This document shows positions 19,254 to 30,689 of a DNA stretch of 64,000 bases, in pieces. This DNA is from Stentor coeruleus. Taxonomy: Eukaryota; Ciliophora; Heterotrichea; Heterotrichida; Stentoridae. A program made the position numbers and the translations under genes. The stretch spans positions 19,468 to 83,467 of the forward strand of contig MPUH01000200.1 of assembly GCA_001970955.1 (NCBI GenBank), in the 5' to 3' direction. Each line of letters opens with the position of its first letter. The first letter of the stretch is position 1. The notes under the pieces were generated by a model. That model was not told where the DNA came from and ran no database searches. It worked only from the letters and a program-made list of their open reading frames with translations.

Positions 19254-22200
19254 TTAATCAGAAAGCGAATTGCTATCACTTGAATCATATATTGGCTCAA
19301 ATGAAGAATTAACGCTTTCAGGATTTTCAAAGACCTCAATGCTTTTGTTTTTTGAGCTCGAATCTTTTTTATTTCTTTTATCATCAGACTTTATAGAAAC
19401 TACACTTTTTTTATCATCAGACTTTTTAGAAACTATACTTTTTTTATCATCAGAATCTTTAGAAGCCACACTTTTTTTGTCATAAGACTTTTTAGAAGTC
19501 ACACTTTTTTCATCATCAGATTCTTTAGAAACTTTATTTTTTTTATGATTAGACCCTTTAGAAACTTTATTTTTTTTATCATCAGACGCATATGATTAGA
19601 CCCTTTAGAAACTTTATTTTTTTTATCATCAGACGCTTTAGAAACTTCACTTTTTTTATCATCAGACCTTTTAGAAACTTCACTTTTTTTATCATCAGAT
19701 CGTTTAGAGTCTACACTTTTTTTATCATCAAGCCTTTTAGAATCTACCTCTTTTTTATGTTTTTTATCTGAATCAATGCTAGAATTATTTTTATCAACAA
19801 TTTTATGATTTTTTTCTAGTTTATTTCTGTCTTCAGAAACTTGTGGCGAAAAACTCACAGAAGATGTTTTTTCTATTGCCATAGAATCATGGCCTTTATG
19901 CTTATGCTTATGATTTGGTATTTTACTTTCCTCAGAAGAAGACTCGCTAATTTTTTTTGAGCTTCTTCTTTCATAATCACTCGACTCACTATAACTTACT
20001 GATTTTTCTTTTTTATCAGATTTTTCTTGAGATTTTTTAATTTCTTCTTTAAATTTCGGGGTTCCAAAATCTTTTTTATAAACTTTTTTTTCTTCTTTAA
20101 TATTGGGTGTTGTTTTTTTCTCTTGATTTCCTCCATGAATTTTGAAATTCAGTACTTGCGGGTTGAGTTTTTGTGAATCTAAAACTACAGCCTCAAGCTT
20201 TTTTGATGACCTTTTTTTTGAGGACTGTTTTGAAACTATGGATTCGTTTGATTGAGAGTTTTTCCTACTGCTGTTTGGAGGACTTGAAGATAATTGTGAT
20301 TTAGATACAGATTTTGATCCAGAACCAGATTCAGAGCCAGATTCAGGGTCAGATTCAGATTCAGAGCCAGATTCAGAGTCAGATTCAGAGCCAGATTCAG
20401 GGTCAGATTTAGAACCAGATTCAGAGTCATATTCAGAATCATATTCAGAGCCTGATTCTGGGTTAGACTCTGATTTTGAATTGGATTTATGTGAACTATG
20501 ATGTGATTTTTCTGATGAGGTTTCGCTTTTATAATCTTTTTTTGCACTTGGATGTTTTATAATGTTTTTTTCTATGCTAATTTTTTCTTCAACTTTTGTT
20601 GTTGGAGCTTTTTTTGTATCTACACCTGTTTGTTTTTTATCTATTGGAGTGTATATAGTCTTAACTTCAGGAGTATTTATACGTTTATCTTTAGGAGTAT
20701 CCATAGGTTTATCTTCAGATTTTCTAAGTTTTTTACTTGAATCTGAATCATTTTTTTTAGAACTAATGCTTTTTTCTAGTTTCAGATCTTTTGTTTTATT
20801 TTCATCTACAGATTTTCTATTTTTACTATCAGAATCAGAAGCTGATTTATCAGAATTCTTGTTTTTCCCAAATACGAAATCTGAAATTTTTGATAATGGA
20901 TTTTTATTGCCACCAGATTTTTTTTTTTTTATTTTCTCCTCATCTTTATTTATTTTTTTCTTTTTAGTCTTTGATGAAGATGATGATGAACTACTTGAGC
21001 TTTTATTTTTAATCACAGGCAATCCAGCTTTTTTTAAAGCTTTTTTCATATCCTTATACGGGATAACATATTCTGATTTTTCTTTCTTATCAAAATATTT
21101 AAAAAAAAACAAGGTTAAAGGTTCATCAATATAAACATCCAATTTCTTCATACTTTCAATAAATCCTTTATTCCAAATCATTGAGTCTTTTACATCAAAA
21201 GCTTTTTTCAAATGCAGTTCTCGTAAATACAAAGAATGGCCAATTTTTTTAATATAACTTTTAGCAATAATCTTGATATAATCTTTAAAATTTTTCTCTA
21301 AATAATTCAAAAGTATGTGAAAAATCTTTGTATACGACACAACCCCAAAAGTGAAATCATTATCATAAAAAAACCTTTTGATATAATACTTCAACCCATT
21401 GTTTATATCAATTCCTATAATCCTAAAAGCTATAAAAAGTTCATTTTCTCTTATAATCTCATTCTTATTTTTATCAAAAATCTCACATGTTTTATATAAT
21501 TCCGAATAACCAACTGAGAGCATTTTCGCTAATTGTTTATCAAAATCATCCTTATCTTTTTTCTCTAACAAACTCCATTCTGGGGTCATTTTCCTAACAT
21601 TTTCTACAAACTCATAAGGTGTAATAAAATTCCCATTAACAAAATACATAATAAGTTTCTTTATAAAATGGGGTTTTTTTTCAAAAAACTTTAACTTCAT
21701 GTTTTTTATAAATATGCATATTTGATCAATACTTAATGGTGTATATGTATTAGTAAACCCTTTACCAAAAATCCCTTCATGAATTTCTTGTTTCTTAATT
21801 TTTTTCTCTTGTAAATCAAGGACAAACTTCTGAACATACTCAGGGTAATACTCTTCCATATCGGGGTATATAATAAATTTATTCTGACTATAAATTTTCA
21901 TATCATATTTCCTTCTTGGTTCAATACTTTTGATTTGATCTTGTAAGTTTTCTATGATTTTTTTATATTCGTCTATATCTTTGTCAAGTTTTTCATTTGT
22001 GTCTTTTAATTTCCTGATGTTTTCTTCATGATTTTTCTCGCTATGCTTTAAAATTTCGAGGATTTTGTGTAGTTCAGCATTTTCTCTTTTGAGCTTATCG
22101 TTTTTGTCTTTGTATTTTCTGATATTCCCTTCAAGTTCTCTGTTGCTATTTTGTAAAATTTCAATTGTTTTGTTTAGTTCTAATATTCTTTCTTTGTTTA

Positions 22201-23071
22201 GATCATCTTTTCCTCTAAGTTTTTTTTTGTAGTCTTCTATTGTATTAGCATTTTTTTTCTGTATTTCTTCTATATTTCTATTTAGGTCTTGTATTTGAAA
22301 TTTATACTTTTCATCTTGATCTTTTAGTTTACGTTTATAATCTTCTATTATATTTAAGCTATCTTGTAATTTTTCTGTTAGTCTATGAATACTTTCTGTA
22401 AGTTCTCGTTTGGTTTTCTCATCTTTTTTAATGATTTCAATTAGCTCTGCATTTTTTTCTATGTATTTCTGTGCTTTGGCTAATTCATGTGTTAAGTCTT
22501 TTTCTCTATCTTTCAGTTGTTTTATGATGTTTTCAAGCTCGTCTTTTTCTTTTTTTAAAAGGTTTTTGTCTTCACAGTAAACAGTTATTTGGTTTTCTAA
22601 ACCTTTTATTAGTTCTTCGCTATCAGCAAGTTTTTTCCTTAGGATTGTATTTTTGGCACATCTGTAGATTTTTTCGTACATGTAAATTTTCTGTTTTGCT
22701 TCTTCAAGTTCGAGTTCTGTCCTTCTGAGCATTTGTTTAAGTTTTGCTAGTATATGGATGTTTTCATATCCAGGTTTTTCAACACCCAAAGTGAGTTCCT
22801 GAATCAAATCATATTGTTTATCTAACTCACCATATGACCTTTGCAATTTAGTCATGAGCTTCGTATTTTCTTCTCTATACGAGTTCGCAAGTAGTTTTAA
22901 ACTCGTGTTATCTTTAGCAAGAGTTTCTTTATCTGGAATGAGTATTTTTTTACGAAATCCTCCTGGTAAAATATCAGAAATAGAACTCCTGTCGCTTGCT
23001 GTATCATTTTTAAGTCTTTTTGGACTTGGTTTTCTTGATGAGATTTCTTTCGGCATACGGCTTAAAGACAT
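19254..23071 (-). CDS. Long coiled-coil, EF-hand-like protein with 11-residue tandem repeats; frameshifted
   Basis: The main frame (23071-19499) encodes 1190 residues: a coiled coil at about 50-400, a folded region at about 410-720 with one near-canonical EF-hand loop (DKNKNEIIRENE), then a Lys/Ser/Glu-rich disordered tail. The tail includes GSESDSESGSES-type runs and, at the end, 11-residue units such as SDDKKSEVSKR (33-nt period). Near 19590 the period is broken and the frame shifts; the repeat sense continues in the next frame to a TAA at 19254-19256, so the intact protein would be about 1270 residues. The out-of-phase ending (19499) is probably an artefact of repeat collapse or a real indel. 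A cytoskeletal, calcium-responsive role is only a guess. Confidence 0.78.
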
Positions 23072-23095
23072 ATTTTTCCTAATTACCCTATAATA

Positions 23096-24193
23096 TTATT
23101 TCTTAGCTTTTAGCCTACTTGAAATAAACATACCTATAGCGAAATAGTCTAAAGAAACATGACTAGGTTTTTGAGAAGAATGTCCAAGAGGGCTTTCATA
23201 GCGTATTTTATCAAAGTCTTTATTCGCTAAGAAATTGCTAAAAGCTGCAGGTTTTGCGTATCGGGATTTGGGTGAGTTCCTTGGTGAACCGATAACTGAG
23301 TTGTTTTTAGATGGAGGAACACTTAGGAAATGCTGACTTCTTCTTGATTTAGCTGTTACTGGAGGAGGGGGAGGGCTTAACCAAGCTATAAGAAGTTCTT
23401 TTCCATCTAGAGAATACAGCTTATTAATCTGCTCAGTCACTTGAAGTAAAGATTTTTCATTGACATTAATCAAATGTTCATACTTATCAATATACATCTG
23501 ATGAAAAGTAACCAAATTATAAAGCCACTGGCCAACAACTTTAACTTCCCCATTGCTAATTCCTTCAGGTCCTTCCAAGTCATACCATCTACAATGTACT
23601 TGTTGATCTTCAAAAGTTTCTAAATCCAATATAAAGCTTCCAATAAACTCAGGATGTCTCTCATCATCCCATACCTCAACCTCAATTAAATGATTTTTAT
23701 TAGAAACCGGTATAACTAACCTTGAACTCCAAACAGGATCAGCAGTATCAGATATCATAGGGCTTTGAAATATAACTTTTTCATCACATTTGACTGAAAA
23801 AAAAGGGTCAGCAGTATTATTTGTATTCATAGCTGGGAGTTCTCTAGCTTCTTCTATAATCAAACTAAGCTTACTATCTTTCATTATTTTTTCAGTCAAA
23901 GATGATGTAGCAACTTCTTCATCATACTTAGCTAAATGCATACGTTTTTTTACTTTATATTGATTGATTTGGTATTTAAGATATTCTTCTTGATCTTGAA
24001 GTCTTGTTATTTCTCCTTGAAAACCATCTAGAAAATCAGAGAAATATACTGAGGATGGTAGCATGTCAGTGTTAACTTCATAACCAAGGTATTTTTTTAG
24101 AGCTCTGGTTGTAAAGCAACTCCCACCAGCTGAGATCTCAGCGTGGATTTTTTCTAATTGTTTTACCCTTCCACGACTTGTCATATTTACCAA
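23096..24193 (-). CDS. C2-domain protein
   Basis: 365 residues, ATG at 24193. A single C2 domain at about 107-225 carries SKLSLIIEEARELPA, NTADPFFSVKC and WDDERHPEFIGSF, giving the expected calcium-loop aspartates. It is flanked by a charged helix (60-100) and a Ser/Pro-rich tail with a PPPPP run (about 273-280). Calcium-dependent membrane binding is likely. The TAA stop (23098-23096) is only 24 bp from the next same-strand ATG at 23071 and in the same frame with no other stop between, so the two frames could be one transcription unit or one fused protein. Confidence 0.82.
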   Translation of the reverse strand: MVNMTSRGRVKQLEKIHAEISAGGSCFTTRALKKYLGYEVNTDMLPSSVYFSDFLDGFQGEITRLQDQEEYLKYQINQYKVKKRMHLAKYDEEVATSSLTEKIMKDSKLSLIIEEARELPAMNTNNTADPFFSVKCDEKVIFQSPMISDTADPVWSSRLVIPVSNKNHLIEVEVWDDERHPEFIGSFILDLETFEDQQVHCRWYDLEGPEGISNGEVKVVGQWLYNLVTFHQMYIDKYEHLINVNEKSLLQVTEQINKLYSLDGKELLIAWLSPPPPPVTAKSRRSQHFLSVPPSKNNSVIGSPRNSPKSRYAKPAAFSNFLANKDFDKIRYESPLGHSSQKPSHVSLDYFAIGMFISSRLKAKK

Positions 24194-24668
24194 TAGTTTA
24201 GGGAAAAAAATTTAAATTGTTTTTTAGATAAAACTTAGGATTTGAGGGAAAAAGTATTGGAATAGGTTTAAAAAAAGGTTTTGAGGCTTTATATCTAGGA
24301 TTGTTGGGATTAAAGGGTTTTGTGTTTGGATGAGGATTTAGGATTTTTGATAAGGTATGCTGATTTTAGAGATATTGTGGGGTATTTTGTGATTTTTTAT
24401 GATTTTTTATGATTTTTAAATCTGGTAGTATGTGCAAATATATTTCGAGTAACCTAAGATTAAATTTTCTTCTAATTATATTTAAAATTTAAAATATATC
24501 AACAACTAATAGAATTGGTAAATAATATTGCAGTTTAATCACAACCATCTTCGAATTTCACTTGTAAAAATAGTAAAAGAAACTGATGTTTTTAAGAAAA
24601 ATGATCATTAAAAACTAACAAATCAAATATAATATACAATTTCTGCTAATTTTAATTATGAGTTTAGT
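24194..24668. other. Divergent intergenic region
   Basis: AT-rich. Contains a short TGATTTTTTA tandem run at about 24390-24420. It should hold promoters for the C2 and kinase genes. Confidence 0.45.
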
Positions 24669-26792
24669 ATGAAAAAATGTTTAATCATAATAAAGTTTAA
24701 AATTATGACAAACCAAATCTCTAATAAGACGCTTTTACCTCCTGCAGTTGAGCAATATCATAGGGCTGATTTTGAATTTCAAAGGAAAATAGGTGATGGG
24801 GCTTTTGGCCAAGTTTGGAGAGTTCGACATAAAAAAACCTTAAAACAATTTGCTATAAAACAAGTACAAAAAACAAAAATACTACGTATTCTAGATCAAT
24901 TCAAAAGGGAAGTAACTATAATGTATACCCTTGACCATCCTCATATAGTAAAACTTTACAGTCACTTTGAAGATGATAAATTCGTCTACATGGTCATGGA
25001 TCTAATCGAAGGTGGAAGTCTTTTTCATAAACTATCTAAAGAAAATATCTTACTTGAACGTGTAGCAGCTCAATATTTCAGAGAAATGGTCTTAGCTATA
25101 GAATACCTACACACAAGAGATCCTGCAATAATTCATCGAGATATAAAGCCAGAAAATATCATTATAGATAAAACTGGACGACTTAAACTTATAGATTTTG
25201 GCTGGGCTAATTATGTTAATAAAACTGCTGAAAGGATGACTTCATGTGGAACTTTAGAATATTTACCACCTGAAATGGTTGATGAAAGAGGTCATGATAC
25301 TTGTGCTGATATTTGGTGTTTAGGAATTTTTTTATATGAGATGCTTACTGGGACAACACCTTTTAAAGCTAATGGGAAAGAAAAAACTATGAAAAATATT
25401 TTGACCGGAAGTTTTAAGTTCCCTTTAGGGTTTTCCCATGTAGCTAAAGATTTGATTATGGGGATGCTGGAGAAGGATACGATGAAGAGATTGGATATTT
25501 TTAAGGTCAAGGCACATCGCTGGCTGAATGTTATGCAGCCAATCCGCGAGACTTTTATTCAGAACATCCCTCCAAAAATCCTATCCTTCGTAGAAAGCGA
25601 GAAAACCGACGACGTGACGGCCTATTCTGAAAACGACACCGACGAAGAACCAAAGGCAACTCAAGAAACCGCATTCCGTAAGAGTATCCGTGATATAAAA
25701 AAGAAACTCAACCACTCCACAAAAGAAATCCTCAGCAATCGCTCAAGTCTTAAAGAAAACTGCAAAGAATACTTCAATATGTGCCAAAAAATCAAAGACC
25801 TCGAAACCCGAATTAGCGAAAAAAACCGTGAAATAATCCGAACAATCGGTAACACAAAAGAAATGCTATCAAAAATCTTCGACCTAAACCTTGATCTCGA
25901 AAGACTTGAAGGCCAAGACACAAACTCCCTTACAGAAAAAAACAAAGAAATACATAAACGTCTTGGTGAGCTAAAAAATATCATAAAACTACAACAAATC
26001 TATCTTGAAAATTTAAAATCTCAAATAAAATCCTCTTCACAAACTCAAATTGAACAAGAAAAAGCTTTAAAATACCTACAAAAACAGTTACTTGAACTTA
26101 AAGATAATAGTATAGAATCAAAACATAAACAAAAATCCAGCATTTACGAAATGAAACTAAGTCTGGAAATAATAAAAACTCAGATTAAAGAAAAAGATAA
26201 AATCATTCAAAATTTCAATTCAGCTGATAGAATTTTAGCTAAAGAAGTATCTGATTTCATAAGGGACAAAATGAGTTTGAGTAAAGATTTTAGCAGGGAA
26301 CTCAATAGGAAAATCGAAGAAGCTGAAGAAACAATCAATGAAAAAGAACAACAAATATCAGAACTTACTATAGAATATGAAATGAAAAAATCCCAAAAAC
26401 TCCATTTTTTACGTAAGAAAAAAGACGAGTTTTCTCGACAAATGCGGAAGCTCCGAGACGAACAAAGGATGCTGAATATGAAGAAAACTGAAGAACTGAG
26501 GGTCGATTTGAAATTTAGACTGAACGAAGCAAGGAAAGTAGATTTTTATGTCGAATCCACACAAATTGATCAAAACAAAAAACGATTTGAAGTAAGTTAT
26601 AAACAGAACTTAAAAAACATGCTTATAAGACTAAGCAAAATGAAGACAAAAAAAAGCATGGAACATAAAGAAAATATAAATATTATAGAAAATAACAAAT
26701 CACGTATCCAAGAAATTGAACTTTTCATAGGGGAACTCAAATCTCAATACTTATATACAGATTTTATTGATGATACTTCTTTATATAATTAA
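24669..26792 (+). CDS. Aurora-like protein kinase with long coiled-coil tail
   Basis: 707 residues; the likely start is the second ATG at 24705 (MTNQISNK), since the first 12 residues are hydrophobic and unlike the family. The kinase domain (about 36-290) has P-loop GDGAFGQV, FAIK, HRDIKPEN and an Aurora-type activation loop: LIDFGWAN...TSCGTLEYLPPEMV, with W after DFG as in Aurora kinases. The tail from about 320 to 700 is continuous charged coiled coil, which Auroras lack. Aurora kinases act on spindles, basal bodies and cilium disassembly; the tail may target this one to a structure. Base composition is slightly higher in GC around 25500-25700. Single exon. Confidence 0.9.
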   Translation: MKKCLIIIKFKIMTNQISNKTLLPPAVEQYHRADFEFQRKIGDGAFGQVWRVRHKKTLKQFAIKQVQKTKILRILDQFKREVTIMYTLDHPHIVKLYSHFEDDKFVYMVMDLIEGGSLFHKLSKENILLERVAAQYFREMVLAIEYLHTRDPAIIHRDIKPENIIIDKTGRLKLIDFGWANYVNKTAERMTSCGTLEYLPPEMVDERGHDTCADIWCLGIFLYEMLTGTTPFKANGKEKTMKNILTGSFKFPLGFSHVAKDLIMGMLEKDTMKRLDIFKVKAHRWLNVMQPIRETFIQNIPPKILSFVESEKTDDVTAYSENDTDEEPKATQETAFRKSIRDIKKKLNHSTKEILSNRSSLKENCKEYFNMCQKIKDLETRISEKNREIIRTIGNTKEMLSKIFDLNLDLERLEGQDTNSLTEKNKEIHKRLGELKNIIKLQQIYLENLKSQIKSSSQTQIEQEKALKYLQKQLLELKDNSIESKHKQKSSIYEMKLSLEIIKTQIKEKDKIIQNFNSADRILAKEVSDFIRDKMSLSKDFSRELNRKIEEAEETINEKEQQISELTIEYEMKKSQKLHFLRKKKDEFSRQMRKLRDEQRMLNMKKTEELRVDLKFRLNEARKVDFYVESTQIDQNKKRFEVSYKQNLKNMLIRLSKMKTKKSMEHKENINIIENNKSRIQEIELFIGELKSQYLYTDFIDDTSLYN

Positions 26793-26864
26793 CACTATGA
26801 TGTATTATCTTATAATTCTTAAGCTTAATAAGGAAATATTAATTACGGGATAATATGATTATAA

Positions 26865-27164
26865 ATGCTTGTGGTCAGAAGAAGCTTATGTTTAGTAAGA
26901 AAGTTTGTTAGTACAAATCATGGTATTGAGGATGTGATAAGAAACAAAGGGAAAACTGATGAGGACTTATATTTTGTGAGAAAAGATAAACAGATTTTGA
27001 AAGCGCTTATGGATAAACTCGATCAGGCAATTCCCGATGATGCGAATAACCCTGAGAAGATGAAAAAATCTAGAGATGGTCTTGTTGAGGTAATCAGAAA
27101 ACACAATATCAAACCGTCTGAAGGGTTTATTGAAGATTTGATTGATTGGAAAGTTGGATTTTAA
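26865..27164 (+). CDS. Small basic protein, possible mitochondrial IF1-like
   Basis: 99 residues. The N-terminus (MLVVRRSLCLVRKFVS) is Arg-rich and amphipathic like a mitochondrial presequence. The middle (RNKGKTDEDLYFVRKDKQIL) faintly recalls the ATPase inhibitory factor IF1 core, in which an acidic-Tyr-Phe segment precedes basic helical residues. The match is weak and a different small mitochondrial protein is equally possible. It starts 72 bp downstream of the kinase gene on the same strand. Confidence 0.55.
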   Translation: MLVVRRSLCLVRKFVSTNHGIEDVIRNKGKTDEDLYFVRKDKQILKALMDKLDQAIPDDANNPEKMKKSRDGLVEVIRKHNIKPSEGFIEDLIDWKVGF

Positions 27165-27528
27165 TATCTTATAGTTATCAGAATAAAAATTGGATGTTGG
27201 ATTTATTAGGTTAAAAGGGTATTTTTTATGGAAAAATGGAGGTGGTTATGATTAGAGGGAGTTAGAAAGCATTTTTTTTAGTTGGGAAAGATGATGAAAG
27301 TAGTAAGATGTATGTATTTAGAGGGGAATAGAGAAGATAAGTGTTTTTATGATGTGAGGAGTTTAGGATGAGTTTATTTGTGATTTTTTTGGCTTTTTTT
27401 TTAGATTTTGGGATGGTTTTCAGAATTGAGATGGGATGATTTTTGTGGGTTGGGTTGGTTTAGGATTTTCATCTATTTGAGTGGGAGATGATTTTTTATA
27501 TCTTGTTAGGTAGTCATTGTAAAAAAAA
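27165..27528. other. Intergenic region
   Basis: G/T-rich sequence after the small protein gene; no coding frame. Confidence 0.4.
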
Positions 27529-28920
27529 TGATCAGAGGTTTAGAAAAATTCTTAATCTGAGATCATTTGCCACTTCCAAAGACCTGTAAGACCTTAAGCA
27601 ATAGTTTCAGAAACTTACTGAAATCCACAATGCTGTAACTCAGAATATAAAAGAAACTTAGGAAGAAATCAAACTTAAAGACCAGACCAAAGAGACTGAA
27701 AATCTAAAGTAAAAATTCAAAAACATAAAAGAAAACCTAGGCCAAAAAACTGGTGAGGCAAAAAACTTTTCCAAAGAGCAAGTGAAACCTTCCAAAACCT
27801 CAAAAGTCTAGTGCATTTTTCGAAGATCTGAAATCTAAATATGCATCAAACATCACATCATCAGAAAATTAAATTTTGATACAATAAAAACCTAAGCCAA
27901 AGAAAACTTCATAAAATCAGAATCCCAAGCTGAAGTTCCATCACTAAAAGATCCTAAAAATTCTTCAAACCCTTCAGATCCTCAAATACAAGAACCCGAT
28001 CCTAATCCTAAAACCTTAAAACCAACTTATTTTACACAATTCAAAGAAAAAAACTCAAAAGTTAGATTCGCTCTATATGGAGCTAAAAATAAACTCTAAA
28101 ACCTATAGAACGAAACATTCCCAAAAAGAGAAGATAAGGTCAAAATGTTACAAAAATGCATCAAATTAAAAAAATGTCCCAAAACTCGATGAAAACCTAT
28201 CTCGTAGAGAAGTAACATAAGAAGAACTACCATAATGGAAAAAAAGTGCCCTTATAGTTGTCGAGACAAAGAAATCTAAATGGTCTTCGATTAAAGAAAA
28301 ATTATCAGAAACATCAGTTGGGAATAAAATCCAAGGTGAAACAAGTACATTATTAGACAATAATTCTTTGAAAAAGTTAAAATAGTTACAGTTAAAGATT
28401 TTAAAATCTCAGCGACTGATACTAAAGAAGTTGTTAGAGATACTTTAGATGATGCTGATATAAAAGCATATCAGAAAGCTAAAGAGTATATGTTTAGTTC
28501 TGTTATAAAAACTTCAGAGGCTAAAGATATAAAGCATATGTGTCAATGGGATCCAGATTTTGATATTTATGTTATAAAGTTGGAGTTGCTAGCTTTAATG
28601 AAGATGTTTTTTAGATAAATTTTTAGTGTTTGATAAGGATTATGTAGCTGGAGTGGCCTCTACACAAATATTGAAATATATGAAAACCCAGACTGAAAGT
28701 AAAAAAGCTTGCTGGGCTTATACTGGATTTGGATGAGGTTTCAGGTTTCAAAATGTGTTTACCTTAGGATTAATACTGATGATAAAAACATCATAAAGTT
28801 TAGCTACTCATTTAAAATTAAGTGCATTATTAGAACTTCTCAAACCTGTACTATAGATGAAAAAAATGAAATAATCAGCATGAGGAATGTGAAAATGCAG
28901 ATAATAATGGCCAAGATATG
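27529..28920 (+). pseudogene. Decayed TIM44-like pseudogene
   Basis: A stretch reading like protein in shifting frames, with several stops. From 27560 the frame reads RSFATSKDL then a coiled-coil-like Lys/Gln-rich region with TAA/TAG at 27587, 27602, 27659, 27710 and 27809. Later pieces are SKWSSIKEKLSETSVGNKI (about 28278), TSEAKDIKHMCQWDPDFDI (about 28511), GLILDLDEVSGFKM (about 28713) and FQVSKCVYLRINTDDKN, in the order and style of the TIM44 family (RxSExxxALREIxxxDPxFD; ILDIDNVDL; FQxQxVxCxRN). TIM44 tethers Hsp70 to the mitochondrial import pore. At least three frameshifts are needed, so it is not functional as it stands. Recognition is from motif memory, not alignment. Confidence 0.55.
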
Positions 28921-30689
28921 AAATATATAAATAAATTATCTTGGTTTTTTATATAGTGTTAATGTTAAAGAGTTTTGATGATAAATTATTTTTGAATAAC
29001 TATGTAAATTATATCAAATAAATTTCCTCTTGCAAAATTAACTCATAAATCTCTTAAACACATTGAATCAAAAAATATTTATTCCTCATCTTATCTTAAA
29101 TAACTATAATCTCATTCTTTCATGCTAAGATAGTTTTTTAGCTACTTGTGAAAATATTACGATATTTTTTTACAATATTTTTATATGAATTTAGGTACTT
29201 TAATATGCTATTTTTTCATATCAGCTTATATGCTTTAATTATCTAGTACTTTATTATAAATACAAAGCCTAAATATCCTAAATAACATTTTTTTTAACGC
29301 TTTATCTAAAAATATTTAACTCTTTCTTTATAAAAATAATAGTAACATTATAATAAATCTAATTTTCATATCATACATAAATCTTATTAAAAACTATAAC
29401 AAAATAACTTTTCTTTCTAAGGCAAATCGTATAAAAAACTAATAAAATATACTTATCTTACCACTTCATAATATAAAATTAATACCCAAAGCTTATTCAA
29501 TATATTAATTCAGATGATTTAATCAACTCTTACATGTTTTTATCTAAAGATACATATTTACTAACCCAAGGTAAACTTTCACACTTTTTGTATTTAATCT
29601 TCACCTTCTCTACTTTCGCCAATTTGCTTTTTACTAGTAACTTACAGCCAAAATCATGATTTACACACAAATACTAAAAAAGTTGATAAATACAAAAACT
29701 ATAAAAAATTGATGATTTCGATACTTTTAATCATAAATGCACAAATTTATCCTTGAAAAGTCTATAAACTATATTTTCTATAACTATCCATATCTTTTAC
29801 TTACAGAAACTCCATCCTTTATCAAAAAATTCATCAATTTTACAAATTCAATACAATTTTTTCATTTTATTCACTACCCTATTAAACAATTATTTAAGTC
29901 TTTTGCATAATGCACATACTACAATACACTTTTTAACACTTTATTTATAATAAACTTTAATATCATCATACTTAAATATTTTTTTTTTACTTATCAAGTT
30001 TATTTGTCTTTTCCTTAACTTCTCCATTCTTATCTTACAACTAATAACAATAGTACAAAATATATACAAAAAACATAATCGCTTAACCCATTTAATTAGT
30101 TTATTATACACTGAGGTTATTTTGCTTATAATAATACATTAGTAATTTTCACTGTTCGCTAATTTCTACTACTCCTTCTTCGTCTAGCCTTTTTCAAATT
30201 TCCAGTTCATATTCATCCTGACTATGTTTTCCATAACCATTATTCAACAGCAAAACCTATGAAATTTTACTCGAGCATTTTAAAGTTTCTAATAAAAGCC
30301 TTGTATCTATTGCTAAAATTCTACAAGACATTAAAGTAAAAAATCAATCCTAACTTCGAAAACGTAACCTGATAAGTTTTTCTATCGAGGAATATCTTAG
30401 TGGCTAAAAAATTGTTTGTGATAAAATTATTAAGCTAAAGAAAATATTCTTATTAGTAAATTCAGTGCTTGTTTATAGTTTATACCCTACTAGACTATTC
30501 ATACATGAAAATATATAGCGTAATTTTTTTGTTGGTCTATATATGTGGCTTAAGACTTGAAATGAATAATTAGTAGTGACTATTAAGAATCTAATTAGAC
30601 AAGTAAATACCCTTAAACTATTAGGATAATAAAATGATTCACCCGCGTAATGGGTGATTATCTAACTTTCATTGAATAACAACCATATA
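28921..30689. other. Long AT-rich region without a gene
   Basis: About 1.8 kb at very high AT. No frame of more than about 60 codons, RNA gene or repeat could be supported. Confidence 0.5.

Noticed and set aside
20236-21134. Several ORFs antisense or out of frame to the long coiled-coil gene (NLTLNLALN-type repeats)
   Set aside because: They are shadows of the Ser/Asp/Glu repeats of the real gene.
27560-27820. Gene using TAA/TAG as glutamine
   Set aside because: Frameshifts follow directly downstream and all neighbouring genes use TAA/TAG as stops; decay is simpler. Kept only as a low-interest point.
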